A stretch of DNA of 47,187 nt from Merdicola sp963557785 (lineage in GTDB: Bacteria; Bacillota; Clostridia; TANB77; CAG-508), in contig CAUWBF010000012.1 in the NCBI GenBank assembly GCA_963557785.1, positions 1 through 47,187 of the forward strand, given 5' to 3'. Positions 31,604 to 38,884 of the stretch are shown one piece after another. Position numbers and translations under genes: made by a program. The notes below the pieces were generated by a model. The model ran no database searches. It saw nothing but the letters and a program-made list of their open reading frames with translations, and was not told the origin of the DNA. The stretch's first letter is position 1; every line of letters starts with the position of its first letter.

Positions 31604-31726
31604 CTAACAACCACAAGGATCGCATGGAGTATTACAACAATTACCTCTATTGCTGCCGCAACCACAGAAAAGAAGTAAGAAAAGAATGATAAACCATAAA
31701 ATTTCGTCATTACAACAATTTCCCAT
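31604..31726 (-). CDS. Cys-rich single-membrane-segment microprotein (40 aa)
   Basis: This 40-residue frame follows the ribosome-binding site AGGAGG (6 nt before the ATG). It reads MGNCCNDEILW, the hydrophobic FIILFLLLF, then CGCGSNRGNCC and NTPCDPCGC. The pattern is an N-terminal Cys pair, one membrane helix and a Cys-rich tail, like the second microprotein 41 nt downstream. They probably form an operon ending at the bidirectional terminator after groEL. A sigma-E-like promoter upstream hints at expression in sporulation. The cysteines might bind metal or crosslink. Confidence 0.65.
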   Translation of the reverse strand: MGNCCNDEILWFIILFLLLFCGCGSNRGNCCNTPCDPCGC

Positions 31727-31764
31727 ATCAGTTACCTCCTATAAAAACCTAAGTTTTATTGCTT

Positions 31765-31793
31765 AGTATGATATATAATATTCATAATATTTA
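31765..31793 (-). promoter_or_regulatory. Candidate sigma-E-type promoter of the microprotein operon
   Basis: On the minus strand AAATATT lies 15 nt before CATACTAA, similar to the sigma-E consensus (ATATT, 14-15 nt, CATACA-T). No good sigma-A promoter was seen. AT-rich DNA makes chance matches easy. Confidence 0.35.
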
Positions 31794-31863
31794 TAATGTG
31801 TTACTTAACGAATTTAAAAAATCACATAAAAAAGTAAAAAATAATGCAAAAAATAAAAATTAA

Positions 31864-31872
31864 TGATATAAT
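31864..31872 (+). promoter_or_regulatory. Extended -10 promoter of mutL
   Basis: TGATATAAT is a perfect extended -10 (TGnTATAAT), about 39 nt before the mutL start. The -35 region is poor (ATGCAA), as allowed for this promoter type. Confidence 0.6.
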
Positions 31873-31910
31873 TTTTTTCGAAATAGTTTAAAAAAATATG
31901 GAGGATATAA

Positions 31911-34265
31911 ATGGGAAATATTGTATTATTAGATGAATTAACAATAAATAAGATAGCAGCTGGTGAAGTTATTGAAAGACCAGCTTCAGCGGTGAAAGAA
32001 ATGGTTGAGAACTCAATAGACGCAGGAGCAACAAATATACAAATTGAAGTAAAAAACGGGGGAATTTCATATATAAGAATAACAGATAATGGTAAAGGAA
32101 TTATGCTAGATGATATGGAGATTGCATTTGAAAGACATGCGACAAGTAAAATAAGACATGCAGAAGATTTAGAAAATGTAAAATCAATGGGATTTAGAGG
32201 TGAGGCATTAGCTAGTATAGCAGCTGTAGCGAATGTAGAAATGATAACAAGAACTGCAAAATCAGAAGTGGGAAATAAAATAGTTGTAGAAGCAGGAAAA
32301 ACTATAGAAAGAGAAGAAGTAGGATGCCCTGTTGGTACAACAATAACAGTAAGAAACCTATTTTTTAATACACCAGTAAGATATAAATTCTTAAAAAAGG
32401 ATTTTACAGAATCAGGTTATATAGAAGATATAATTACAAGACTAGCATTAATAAATCCCAATATAGCCTTTAAATTAGTAAGTTCTGGAAAAGTAATAAT
32501 TCAAACTTCAGGAAATGGCAACATTAGAGATGTAATATATAATATTTATGGAAAAGATATTTCAGAAAATGTACTAAAAGTAAATTATGAATATGAAGAT
32601 ATGATTATAAAAGGTGTAATTGGAAAGCCGGAAATAGCAAGATCTAACAGAAGTAATCAACTATTTTTTGTAAACAAAAGATATATAAAAGATAAAACGT
32701 TATCAAGTGCAGTAGAAAAAGCATATAAAGGAATGCTAACAATAGGAAAATATGCTTTTGTAATTTTAGATATTGAAATGGATCCAAAAAAAGTTGATGT
32801 AAATGTTCATCCAGCAAAATTAGAAGTTAGATTTGAAGAAGAAAGCAAAGTATTTAAATCAATTTATCATGCTGTAAATGAAACACTTCTAAAAAATGAT
32901 TTGATAAAAAATTCAGAGCATATAGAAAATGATGATACAATTCAGATAAAAGAAAGTGATAATAAAAATAGTGAAGAGAATGTAACATTATTTAGAAATG
33001 AAATGACTAAATATACAGTACCAAGTATGCCAACAAGAAATATAATTGAAGAAATAATAAGGGAAAAAGAGAAAACAGAACAAAATATAAAACCAGTTGA
33101 GGAACAAAAAAATACAGAAAATAAAACTTCAAGTTTAGAAAGTTTATTAGAACTACAAAGAAAAATGAAAGAAGATTTAGAAAAGAAGAAAGCAGAACTA
33201 GAAACGATAAAAATTGCAGATAATAGTATAGATTTTAAAAATATAGATAGCACTATTATTAATGAAGAAAAAGAAGAATATAAAATAGAGGAAAAAAATG
33301 TATCAGAAGATATTTTAAAAGACGAAATAGATAATGCAACAGAAAATGAAACCAAAGATATACAAGAAGAAAAAGAAAATATAAAAATAGAAGTGGAGCC
33401 AGATATAAAGAAAGAGCAAGAGATTCAAATTGATGATAATAAAGCAATAAAAAGTCTAGAACAAATAGAAAATCAAAAGCAACAAATTGACGAAATGATA
33501 GAAAAACTAAAAACAGCAGAGCAAGAAGGATATATCTCAAAAGACTTTAATGAAATGTATCTAAAAACATTTGGAACTTTACCAACGCAAGAAGAGAAGA
33601 AAAAAGAAGAAATTGGAGTGGATGGTTCAGAACTATTAACAGGTGAGAATGTATCAGTATTTTCAGAAGAAGATGATAAAAAATATAAAGTAGAATATAA
33701 ATTTATAGGAATAGCTTTTTCTACATATATAATATTAGAAATGAATAATGAATTATATATAATGGATCAACATGCTGCTCATGAAAGAATTATGTATGAA
33801 AAGGTAAAAGAAAACTTCTATTCAAATGAAAATAAAGATTCTCAATTAATGATATTACCAGACATAATAACTCTTACACACAAAGAAATGGGAATTGCAA
33901 AAGATAATATAGAATTATTTGAGAAAGCAGGATTTATGATAGAAGAATTTGGAGACAATACAATAAAAATATCTGGAACGCCAAGCATTTGTTTAGATTT
34001 AGATACAAAATCTTTATTTTTAGAAACATTAGATGAGATAAATACTGTAGCTAGAACAGCAAAACAAGAGATCGAAGATAAATTTATTGCAACTATAGCA
34101 TGTAAAGCAGCTGTAAAGGCCAATATGGCATTATCAAAAGAAGAAGTGGATAGTTTAATGGAAGAACTATTAAAATTACCTAATCCATTTACTTGTCCAC
34201 ATGGAAGACCTACTGTAATAAAAATGTCTAAGTATGATATAGAAAGAAAATTTGCTAGAAAATAA
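31911..34265 (+). CDS. mutL: DNA mismatch repair endonuclease MutL
   Basis: MutL couples MutS mismatch recognition to strand nicking. The 784-residue protein has an N-terminal GHKL ATPase domain with IAAGEVIERPASAVKEMVEN, DAGATNI, TDNGKGI and GFRGEALASIAAV. It also has a very long acidic, Lys/Glu-rich linker (roughly residues 340-590), and a C-terminal endonuclease domain with DQHAAHERIMYE from residue 619, ACKAAVKANM, and CPHGRPT from Cys762. These are the motifs of the nicking MutLs of bacteria without MutH. The linker is longer than in Bacillus MutL. No mutS is found upstream; miaA follows by 11 nt, an order common in Firmicutes. Confidence 0.97.
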   Translation: MGNIVLLDELTINKIAAGEVIERPASAVKEMVENSIDAGATNIQIEVKNGGISYIRITDNGKGIMLDDMEIAFERHATSKIRHAEDLENVKSMGFRGEALASIAAVANVEMITRTAKSEVGNKIVVEAGKTIEREEVGCPVGTTITVRNLFFNTPVRYKFLKKDFTESGYIEDIITRLALINPNIAFKLVSSGKVIIQTSGNGNIRDVIYNIYGKDISENVLKVNYEYEDMIIKGVIGKPEIARSNRSNQLFFVNKRYIKDKTLSSAVEKAYKGMLTIGKYAFVILDIEMDPKKVDVNVHPAKLEVRFEEESKVFKSIYHAVNETLLKNDLIKNSEHIENDDTIQIKESDNKNSEENVTLFRNEMTKYTVPSMPTRNIIEEIIREKEKTEQNIKPVEEQKNTENKTSSLESLLELQRKMKEDLEKKKAELETIKIADNSIDFKNIDSTIINEEKEEYKIEEKNVSEDILKDEIDNATENETKDIQEEKENIKIEVEPDIKKEQEIQIDDNKAIKSLEQIENQKQQIDEMIEKLKTAEQEGYISKDFNEMYLKTFGTLPTQEEKKKEEIGVDGSELLTGENVSVFSEEDDKKYKVEYKFIGIAFSTYIILEMNNELYIMDQHAAHERIMYEKVKENFYSNENKDSQLMILPDIITLTHKEMGIAKDNIELFEKAGFMIEEFGDNTIKISGTPSICLDLDTKSLFLETLDEINTVARTAKQEIEDKFIATIACKAAVKANMALSKEEVDSLMEELLKLPNPFTCPHGRPTVIKMSKYDIERKFARK

Positions 34266-34276
34266 GGAGAACACTT

Positions 34277-35203
34277 ATGAATGAATATAAACCTAAAGTA
34301 ATAGTAATTGGAGGACCAACTGCATCAGGAAAAACGGGGCTGTCAGTTGAACTTGCAAAAAAAATAAATGGAGAAATAATATCTGCAGATTCGATGCAAA
34401 TATATAAAGAAATGGACATCGGAACAGCAAAAATTACAGAAGAAGAAAAAGAAGGAATAAAACACTATATGATAGATATTATTGCACCAGATGAAAGATA
34501 TAGTGTATCTGATTATAAACTAAATGCAGAAAAATCAATAGAAGAAATATTATCTAAAGGAAAAACTCCAATTATAGTAGGAGGAACAGGTTTATATATA
34601 AATAGCTTAATATATAATATTAATTATCCTGAAATAAATTTTGATGAAGAATATAGAAAATCATTAGAAGAAAGAGCAGAAAAAGAGGGACTAGAAGTAC
34701 TATATAACGAAGCACGTAATATTGATAAATTAGCAACAGAGCAAATAAGCAAAAATGATAAAAAAAGGATTATAAGAATATTAGAAATTTATAAAGAAAC
34801 AGGAAAAACTAAAACAGAGTTAGAAATAGAATCAAGAAAAGAAAAACCAAAATATGATTATAAAGTATTTGCAATTAATATGGATAGAGAAGTTTTATAT
34901 GATAGGATAAACAGAAGAGTGGATTTAATGTTTGAGCAGGGATTAGTAAAAGAAGTAGAAAAAATATATCATAAATATAAAACTTTCCCTACAGCGATGC
35001 AAGGATTAGGATATAAAGAAGTTGTAGAATATATTAATGGAAATTATACATTCGAAGAAATGATAGAAAAGATTAAGATGGAAAGCAGAAGATATGCAAA
35101 AAGACAAATAACATGGTTTAAATCTATAGAAGGAATAATATGGCTAGATGGACAAAATGATAAACAAAATAATATTGATATTATTTTGGAGGTATGTAAA
35201 TAG
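34277..35203 (+). CDS. miaA: tRNA dimethylallyltransferase
   Basis: MiaA adds a dimethylallyl group to A37 of tRNAs reading codons that start with U. The 308-residue protein has the P-loop VIGGPTASGKTGLSVELA (residues ~11-28), the conserved ISADSMQIYKEMDIGTAK, PIIVGGTGLYI, and the tRNA-contact segments AMQGLGYKEV and ESRRYAKRQITWF. It follows mutL at 11 nt and its last base overlaps the GTG start of the next gene, so translation of the two is coupled. Confidence 0.97.
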   Translation: MNEYKPKVIVIGGPTASGKTGLSVELAKKINGEIISADSMQIYKEMDIGTAKITEEEKEGIKHYMIDIIAPDERYSVSDYKLNAEKSIEEILSKGKTPIIVGGTGLYINSLIYNINYPEINFDEEYRKSLEERAEKEGLEVLYNEARNIDKLATEQISKNDKKRIIRILEIYKETGKTKTELEIESRKEKPKYDYKVFAINMDREVLYDRINRRVDLMFEQGLVKEVEKIYHKYKTFPTAMQGLGYKEVVEYINGNYTFEEMIEKIKMESRRYAKRQITWFKSIEGIIWLDGQNDKQNNIDIILEVCK

Positions 35204-36498
35204 TGAATGATAAAATAAGAGAAAGTAAAGTAAATAAAACTGATATAACTAATAACTCTATTAAAATAAAAAAAGTTGTAATTACATCAATTATATTACT
35301 TATAGTTTTAATATATGTAATATACTCACTTTATAAGCTTATATCACAACCAACAGATGTGTTTATGGTTGAGGAGGGGAAAGTTTCAGAAGAAAAGCTA
35401 GTAGAAGGATATATTATTAGAGAAGAAACTGTAGTAAAAGGTGAAAATTATAAAAATGGTATGGTTACTATAAAAAATGAGGGTGAAAGAGTTTCAAAAG
35501 ATGATACAATATTTAGATATTATAGTAGCAACGAGGAACAGTTAGTAAAAAAGATAGAAGAACTTGATTTAAAGATAGATGAAGCTAAGAATAAAGATAG
35601 TACAATACCATATTCTAGCGATATAAAAGTAATAGAAAAAGATATAGATAATAAAATACATGCAATACATAGTACAAATGATGTACAAAAAATAAGCGAG
35701 TATAAAAGTGAAATAAGTAAGCTTATTACCAAAAAGATGGATATTATAGGAAAAGCAAGTCCGTCAAATTCATACATAAAACAGTTAATAAATGAGCGAA
35801 ATACTTATGTTACAAAGCTTAATTCAGAAAGTGAAAGTATAACTAGTCCAACAAGTGGAATGGTTTCTTACAAAGTTGATGGATTAGAAAGCGTACTAAC
35901 TACAAGTAATTTTGGTTCATATTCAAGAAAGTTTTTTGATGATTTAAAATTAAAAACAGGACAAGTTATAGCAACTAATAATGAATGTGGAAAAGTCGTA
36001 AATAACTATAATTGCAATATAGCAACAATATTAAAAAATGATGAACTAAATGGAATTAAGCAAGATGATAGTTTATATTTAAGACTATCAAATGGAGATG
36101 AAATACCAGCTACAGTAGAATACCTAATAAATAAAGAAGATAATGATGTGTTAGTAGTATTTAAAATAGATAAAGATGTAGAAGAACTAATTAACTATAG
36201 AAAAATTTCATTTGATATAATATTCTGGAGCTATAGTGGACTAAAAGTACCAAACAGCTCTATTATAGAAGAAGATGGAAAGTCTTATGTAGTAAGAAAT
36301 AGAGCAGGATATTTAGATAAAATTCTAGTTAAAATTAAGAGAAAAAATGATACTTATTCTATTGTTACAAATTATTCAACAGAAGAATTAAAAGAATTAG
36401 GATATACATCAACTGATATAAGAAATATTAAAACAATAACTATGTACGATGAAATTTTAGCTAATCCAAAGACATCAGACAAACAAACATTACAATAA
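35203..36498 (+). CDS. HlyD-like membrane-anchored adaptor protein
   Basis: This 431-residue protein has one N-terminal membrane segment (VVITSIILLIVLIYVIYSLY). It then has a biotinyl-lipoyl-like half motif (EEGKVSEEKLVEGYIIREET), a coiled-coil of about 80 residues (roughly 105-200), and a second beta-rich half (ITSPTSGMVSYKVDGLE). This is the layout of HlyD/RND periplasmic-adaptor-type proteins. No ABC or RND transporter gene lies nearby. In clostridia relatives sit next to sepF and divIVA, suggesting a role in the envelope or at the division site. The GTG start overlaps the miaA stop and has GGAGG 10 nt upstream. Confidence 0.75.
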   Translation: MNDKIRESKVNKTDITNNSIKIKKVVITSIILLIVLIYVIYSLYKLISQPTDVFMVEEGKVSEEKLVEGYIIREETVVKGENYKNGMVTIKNEGERVSKDDTIFRYYSSNEEQLVKKIEELDLKIDEAKNKDSTIPYSSDIKVIEKDIDNKIHAIHSTNDVQKISEYKSEISKLITKKMDIIGKASPSNSYIKQLINERNTYVTKLNSESESITSPTSGMVSYKVDGLESVLTTSNFGSYSRKFFDDLKLKTGQVIATNNECGKVVNNYNCNIATILKNDELNGIKQDDSLYLRLSNGDEIPATVEYLINKEDNDVLVVFKIDKDVEELINYRKISFDIIFWSYSGLKVPNSSIIEEDGKSYVVRNRAGYLDKILVKIKRKNDTYSIVTNYSTEELKELGYTSTDIRNIKTITMYDEILANPKTSDKQTLQ

Positions 36499-36541
36499 TA
36501 TTACAACAAAATTAAGTTTAAGTTACAAAGCACAAAAAGTA

Positions 36542-36570
36542 TTGACAAGATAAAAAAAAAGATAGATACT
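36542..36570 (+). promoter_or_regulatory. Sigma-A promoter of sepF
   Basis: A perfect -35 TTGACA and -10 GATACT (4 of 6) are spaced 17 nt apart, about 46 nt before sepF. Confidence 0.65.
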
Positions 36571-36616
36571 ATAAACAAATACTACGAACGAGAAGATATT
36601 TTAGGAGGTTTTTTAA

Positions 36617-37102
36617 ATGGCAGGAGCTATAATGAACAAAGTTTGGGATCTATTTGGAATGGATGCGGAAAGAGAAAATGACTTTGATGAAAACACAGAG
36701 GAAGAAGTAAATTATTACGAAGAACCAGAGGAAGAAGAAGTAGAAGATAGAAAAATATTTGGAAATATAGGAAGAAAGAATAAAGTTGTTTCTATGGCGC
36801 AAACACAACAAATAAAAATGGTTATATCTCAACCAACAACTTTTGAACAATCAGAAGAAATATGCAACTTCTTAAAAGAAAAGAAATCTGTAATAGTTAA
36901 TTTAGAATATGTTAACAAAGATGTTGCAAGACGTATTGTTGACTTTATTAGCGGTGGAGTATTTGCTTTAGATGGACATATTCAAAAAGTTTCAAATTCA
37001 ATATTCTTAATAGCACCATTTAATTATGAAATAACAAATGAAATGGCAAGAGAAGAAATTAAAAATAAATTATCTGTTTCATGGTTAAAAAATAATAATT
37101 AA
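36617..37102 (+). CDS. sepF: Cell division protein SepF
   Basis: SepF binds membranes and FtsZ and shapes the division septum in Gram-positive bacteria. The 161-residue protein has the three usual parts. The amphipathic N-terminal membrane-binding helix (MAGAIMNKVWDLFGM) is followed by an acidic linker (about residues 20-50, long runs of Glu), then the SepF core with VNLEYVNKDVARRIVDFISGG and VSNSIFLIAPFNYEI. The length is normal. It has its own promoter and terminator and precedes divIVA, a standard division cluster. Confidence 0.95.
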   Translation: MAGAIMNKVWDLFGMDAERENDFDENTEEEVNYYEEPEEEEVEDRKIFGNIGRKNKVVSMAQTQQIKMVISQPTTFEQSEEICNFLKEKKSVIVNLEYVNKDVARRIVDFISGGVFALDGHIQKVSNSIFLIAPFNYEITNEMAREEIKNKLSVSWLKNNN

Positions 37103-37111
37103 TATAAAAAT

Positions 37112-37144
37112 AAGGGACACGGTGCAGTATCATTGTGTCCTTTT
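37112..37144 (+). terminator. Intrinsic terminator of sepF
   Basis: AAGGGACAC pairs with GTGTCCTTT (one G-U pair) around a 14-nt loop, ending in a T-run. Confidence 0.75.
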
Positions 37145-37173
37145 AAAAATAAAAAAATAAAGGAGGAGTAAAA

Positions 37174-37626
37174 ATGCTTACCCCATTAGATATAGAAAAT
37201 AAAAAATTCTCAAAACAAATGATGAATGGATATAGTGTAGATGAAGTTGATGACTTTCTAGACGAAGTAACAGAAAATTATGAAAAAGCGTATAAAGAAG
37301 CAAATGAATCAAGAAAAACTATACAAGATTTAACAAAAGAATTAGAACATTATAAGAGCATAGAATCAACATTACAAAGTACATTAGTAATGGCACAATC
37401 TACTGCAGAAGAAGTAAAAAATGTAGCTAGACAACAAGCAGATCAAATAATAAAAGATGCAAAAGGAAATGCTCAAAAATCGGTTGATGACTTAGAACAA
37501 GAAATAGTATTAAAGAAAAAAGAATTAGAGGATGTAAAAAAACAATTTGATATTTATAAAGCAAAAATGGAAGCACTTCTTATTTCTCAATTGGAATTAT
37601 TAAAAGATATTAATAAAGAAGACTAA
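37174..37626 (+). CDS. divIVA: DivIVA-family protein
   Basis: DivIVA proteins recognise curved membrane at poles and septa and recruit division or sporulation factors. The 150-residue protein starts with the conserved MLTPLDIENKKFSKQMM and GYSVDEVDDFLDEV, the lipid-binding domain. It continues as a long coiled coil (about residues 30-145) rich in Glu, Lys and Gln. It lies just after sepF, whose terminator separates the two; read-through or a hidden promoter must supply transcripts. A short GpsB-like relative is possible, but the length and coiled coil fit DivIVA. Confidence 0.93.
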   Translation: MLTPLDIENKKFSKQMMNGYSVDEVDDFLDEVTENYEKAYKEANESRKTIQDLTKELEHYKSIESTLQSTLVMAQSTAEEVKNVARQQADQIIKDAKGNAQKSVDDLEQEIVLKKKELEDVKKQFDIYKAKMEALLISQLELLKDINKED

Positions 37627-37633
37627 TTGCACG

Positions 37634-37668
37634 AAACTACCTTTTAATATATAATAAAGGTAGTTTTT
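37634..37668 (+). terminator. Intrinsic terminator of divIVA
   Basis: An 11-bp stem, AAACTACCTTT with AAAGGTAGTTT, ends in five T. Confidence 0.85.
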
Positions 37669-37727
37669 GCTTTTATGGAATTTTTTTACAAAACTGTTAA
37701 ATGTATGTTACAATTATATTAATAGTA

Positions 37728-37755
37728 TTGACATATCTGAAATATCTAATAAAAT
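37728..37755 (+). promoter_or_regulatory. Sigma-A promoter of rsmD
   Basis: A perfect -35 TTGACA and -10 TAAAAT (5 of 6) are spaced 16 nt apart, about 23 nt before the start codon. Confidence 0.7.
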
Positions 37756-37778
37756 AGAGTATAATAAAGGAGTATAAA

Positions 37779-38333
37779 ATGAGAGTAATAAGTGGAACAG
37801 CACGAGGCACTAAATTATATTCTTTAGAAGGAAATAATACTAGACCAACATTAGACAGAGTGAAAGAATCTTTATTTAATATAATAGGTCTAAAAGTGAG
37901 AGATGCAGTAGTATTAGATTTATTCTCTGGTAGTGGCGCAATTGGCATAGAGGCAGCAAGTAGAGGAGCAAAAAAAGTAATACTATGTGATAAATCAAAA
38001 GATGCGATTAGTATAATTAATAAAAATATAGAAAAAACAAAATTACAAGAAAATACAAAAGTTATAAATTCGGATTATAAAGAAGCTTTAAAAAAGACTG
38101 ACTGTACATATGATATTATTTATATAGACCCACCATATGCTACTAATCTTGTAAAAGAATCAGTAGAGGAGATATTAAAAAATGAATATCTAAATAGCAG
38201 TGGAATTATTATAATAGAAACAGATGAAGAAGAAAGAATAAATAAAGAATTAAATGAAATCAAAGAAAAAATAGATATTTATGATAAGAGAAAATATGGG
38301 CGAGTTATACTCATGTTTTTACGAAAGGGGTAA
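37779..38333 (+). CDS. rsmD: 16S rRNA (guanine(966)-N2)-methyltransferase
   Basis: RsmD methylates G966 of 16S rRNA during small-subunit assembly, with S-adenosylmethionine as donor. The 184-residue protein begins MRVISGTARGTKL and has the target-binding TRPTLDRVKESLFNII. Its SAM-binding motif is VLDLFSGSGAIGIEAASRGA and its catalytic DPPY motif lies in IIYIDPPYA. The length is normal. In many Firmicutes coaD follows; here a coiled-coil protein follows instead, 7 nt on. Confidence 0.95.
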   Translation: MRVISGTARGTKLYSLEGNNTRPTLDRVKESLFNIIGLKVRDAVVLDLFSGSGAIGIEAASRGAKKVILCDKSKDAISIINKNIEKTKLQENTKVINSDYKEALKKTDCTYDIIYIDPPYATNLVKESVEEILKNEYLNSSGIIIIETDEEERINKELNEIKEKIDIYDKRKYGRVILMFLRKG

Positions 38334-38340
38334 CAACAAT

Positions 38341-38778
38341 ATGGAAATATTTACTTTATTAGAAACTTTAGAGGAAATATTAGAAAGTAGCAAAAGTATA
38401 CCATTTACAGAGAAGGGAATAGTAAATAAAGAAGAATTATTAGAAATTATTAAAGAAATAAGACTAAAACTTCCTGATGAACTAAAACAAGCAAAATGGG
38501 TAAAAGAAGAAAGACAAAGAATTTTAGTTGAAGCTCAAAAGGAAGCAGATGATATAGTAAAAGAAGCTGAAAACAGAATTATTTCTATGATAGATGAACA
38601 TGAAATAACAAGAAAAGCATATGAACAAAAAGCTCAAATAATTGAGACTGCAAATGAAATGTCAAGAGAAATTTCTAAAGGAACAAAAGACTATGCCGAT
38701 AGTATATTAGAAAGTATAGAAGTAGCTTTAGAGGATTCTTTAAAGATAATTCAAAACAATAGAAAAGAATTGAAATAA
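38341..38778 (+). CDS. Coiled-coil protein (ATPase-stalk-like), unknown role
   Basis: The 145-residue protein is almost all helical. After a short N-terminal part (MEIFTLLETLEEIL) comes a coiled coil of about 85 residues with repeated Ala/Glu/Lys heptads (WVKEERQRILVEAQKEADDI), similar to ATP-synthase b/E stalk subunits and to DivIVA-type helices. The start is the ATG at 38341, 9 nt after AAAGGGG; a frame also runs upstream to 38281, but that would overlap rsmD by over 50 nt and lacks a site. Proteins like this commonly follow rsmD in clostridia and are of unknown function. Confidence 0.7.
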   Translation: MEIFTLLETLEEILESSKSIPFTEKGIVNKEELLEIIKEIRLKLPDELKQAKWVKEERQRILVEAQKEADDIVKEAENRIISMIDEHEITRKAYEQKAQIIETANEMSREISKGTKDYADSILESIEVALEDSLKIIQNNRKELK

Positions 38779-38794
38779 TAAAAAACGAAGGAAG

Positions 38795-38849
38795 TCAGAG
38801 GTCGGAGTAAGTTAAAACAATTTAATTGCTTTTCGACATCTGATTTTTT
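38795..38849 (+). terminator. Intrinsic terminator before ftsK
   Basis: TCAGAGGTCG pairs with CGACATCTGA (one mismatch), with a smaller inner AT-rich stem, and six T follow. Confidence 0.65.
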
Positions 38850-38884
38850 ATTATATAAAAATAATAAAAAAATCGGAGGTTAAA

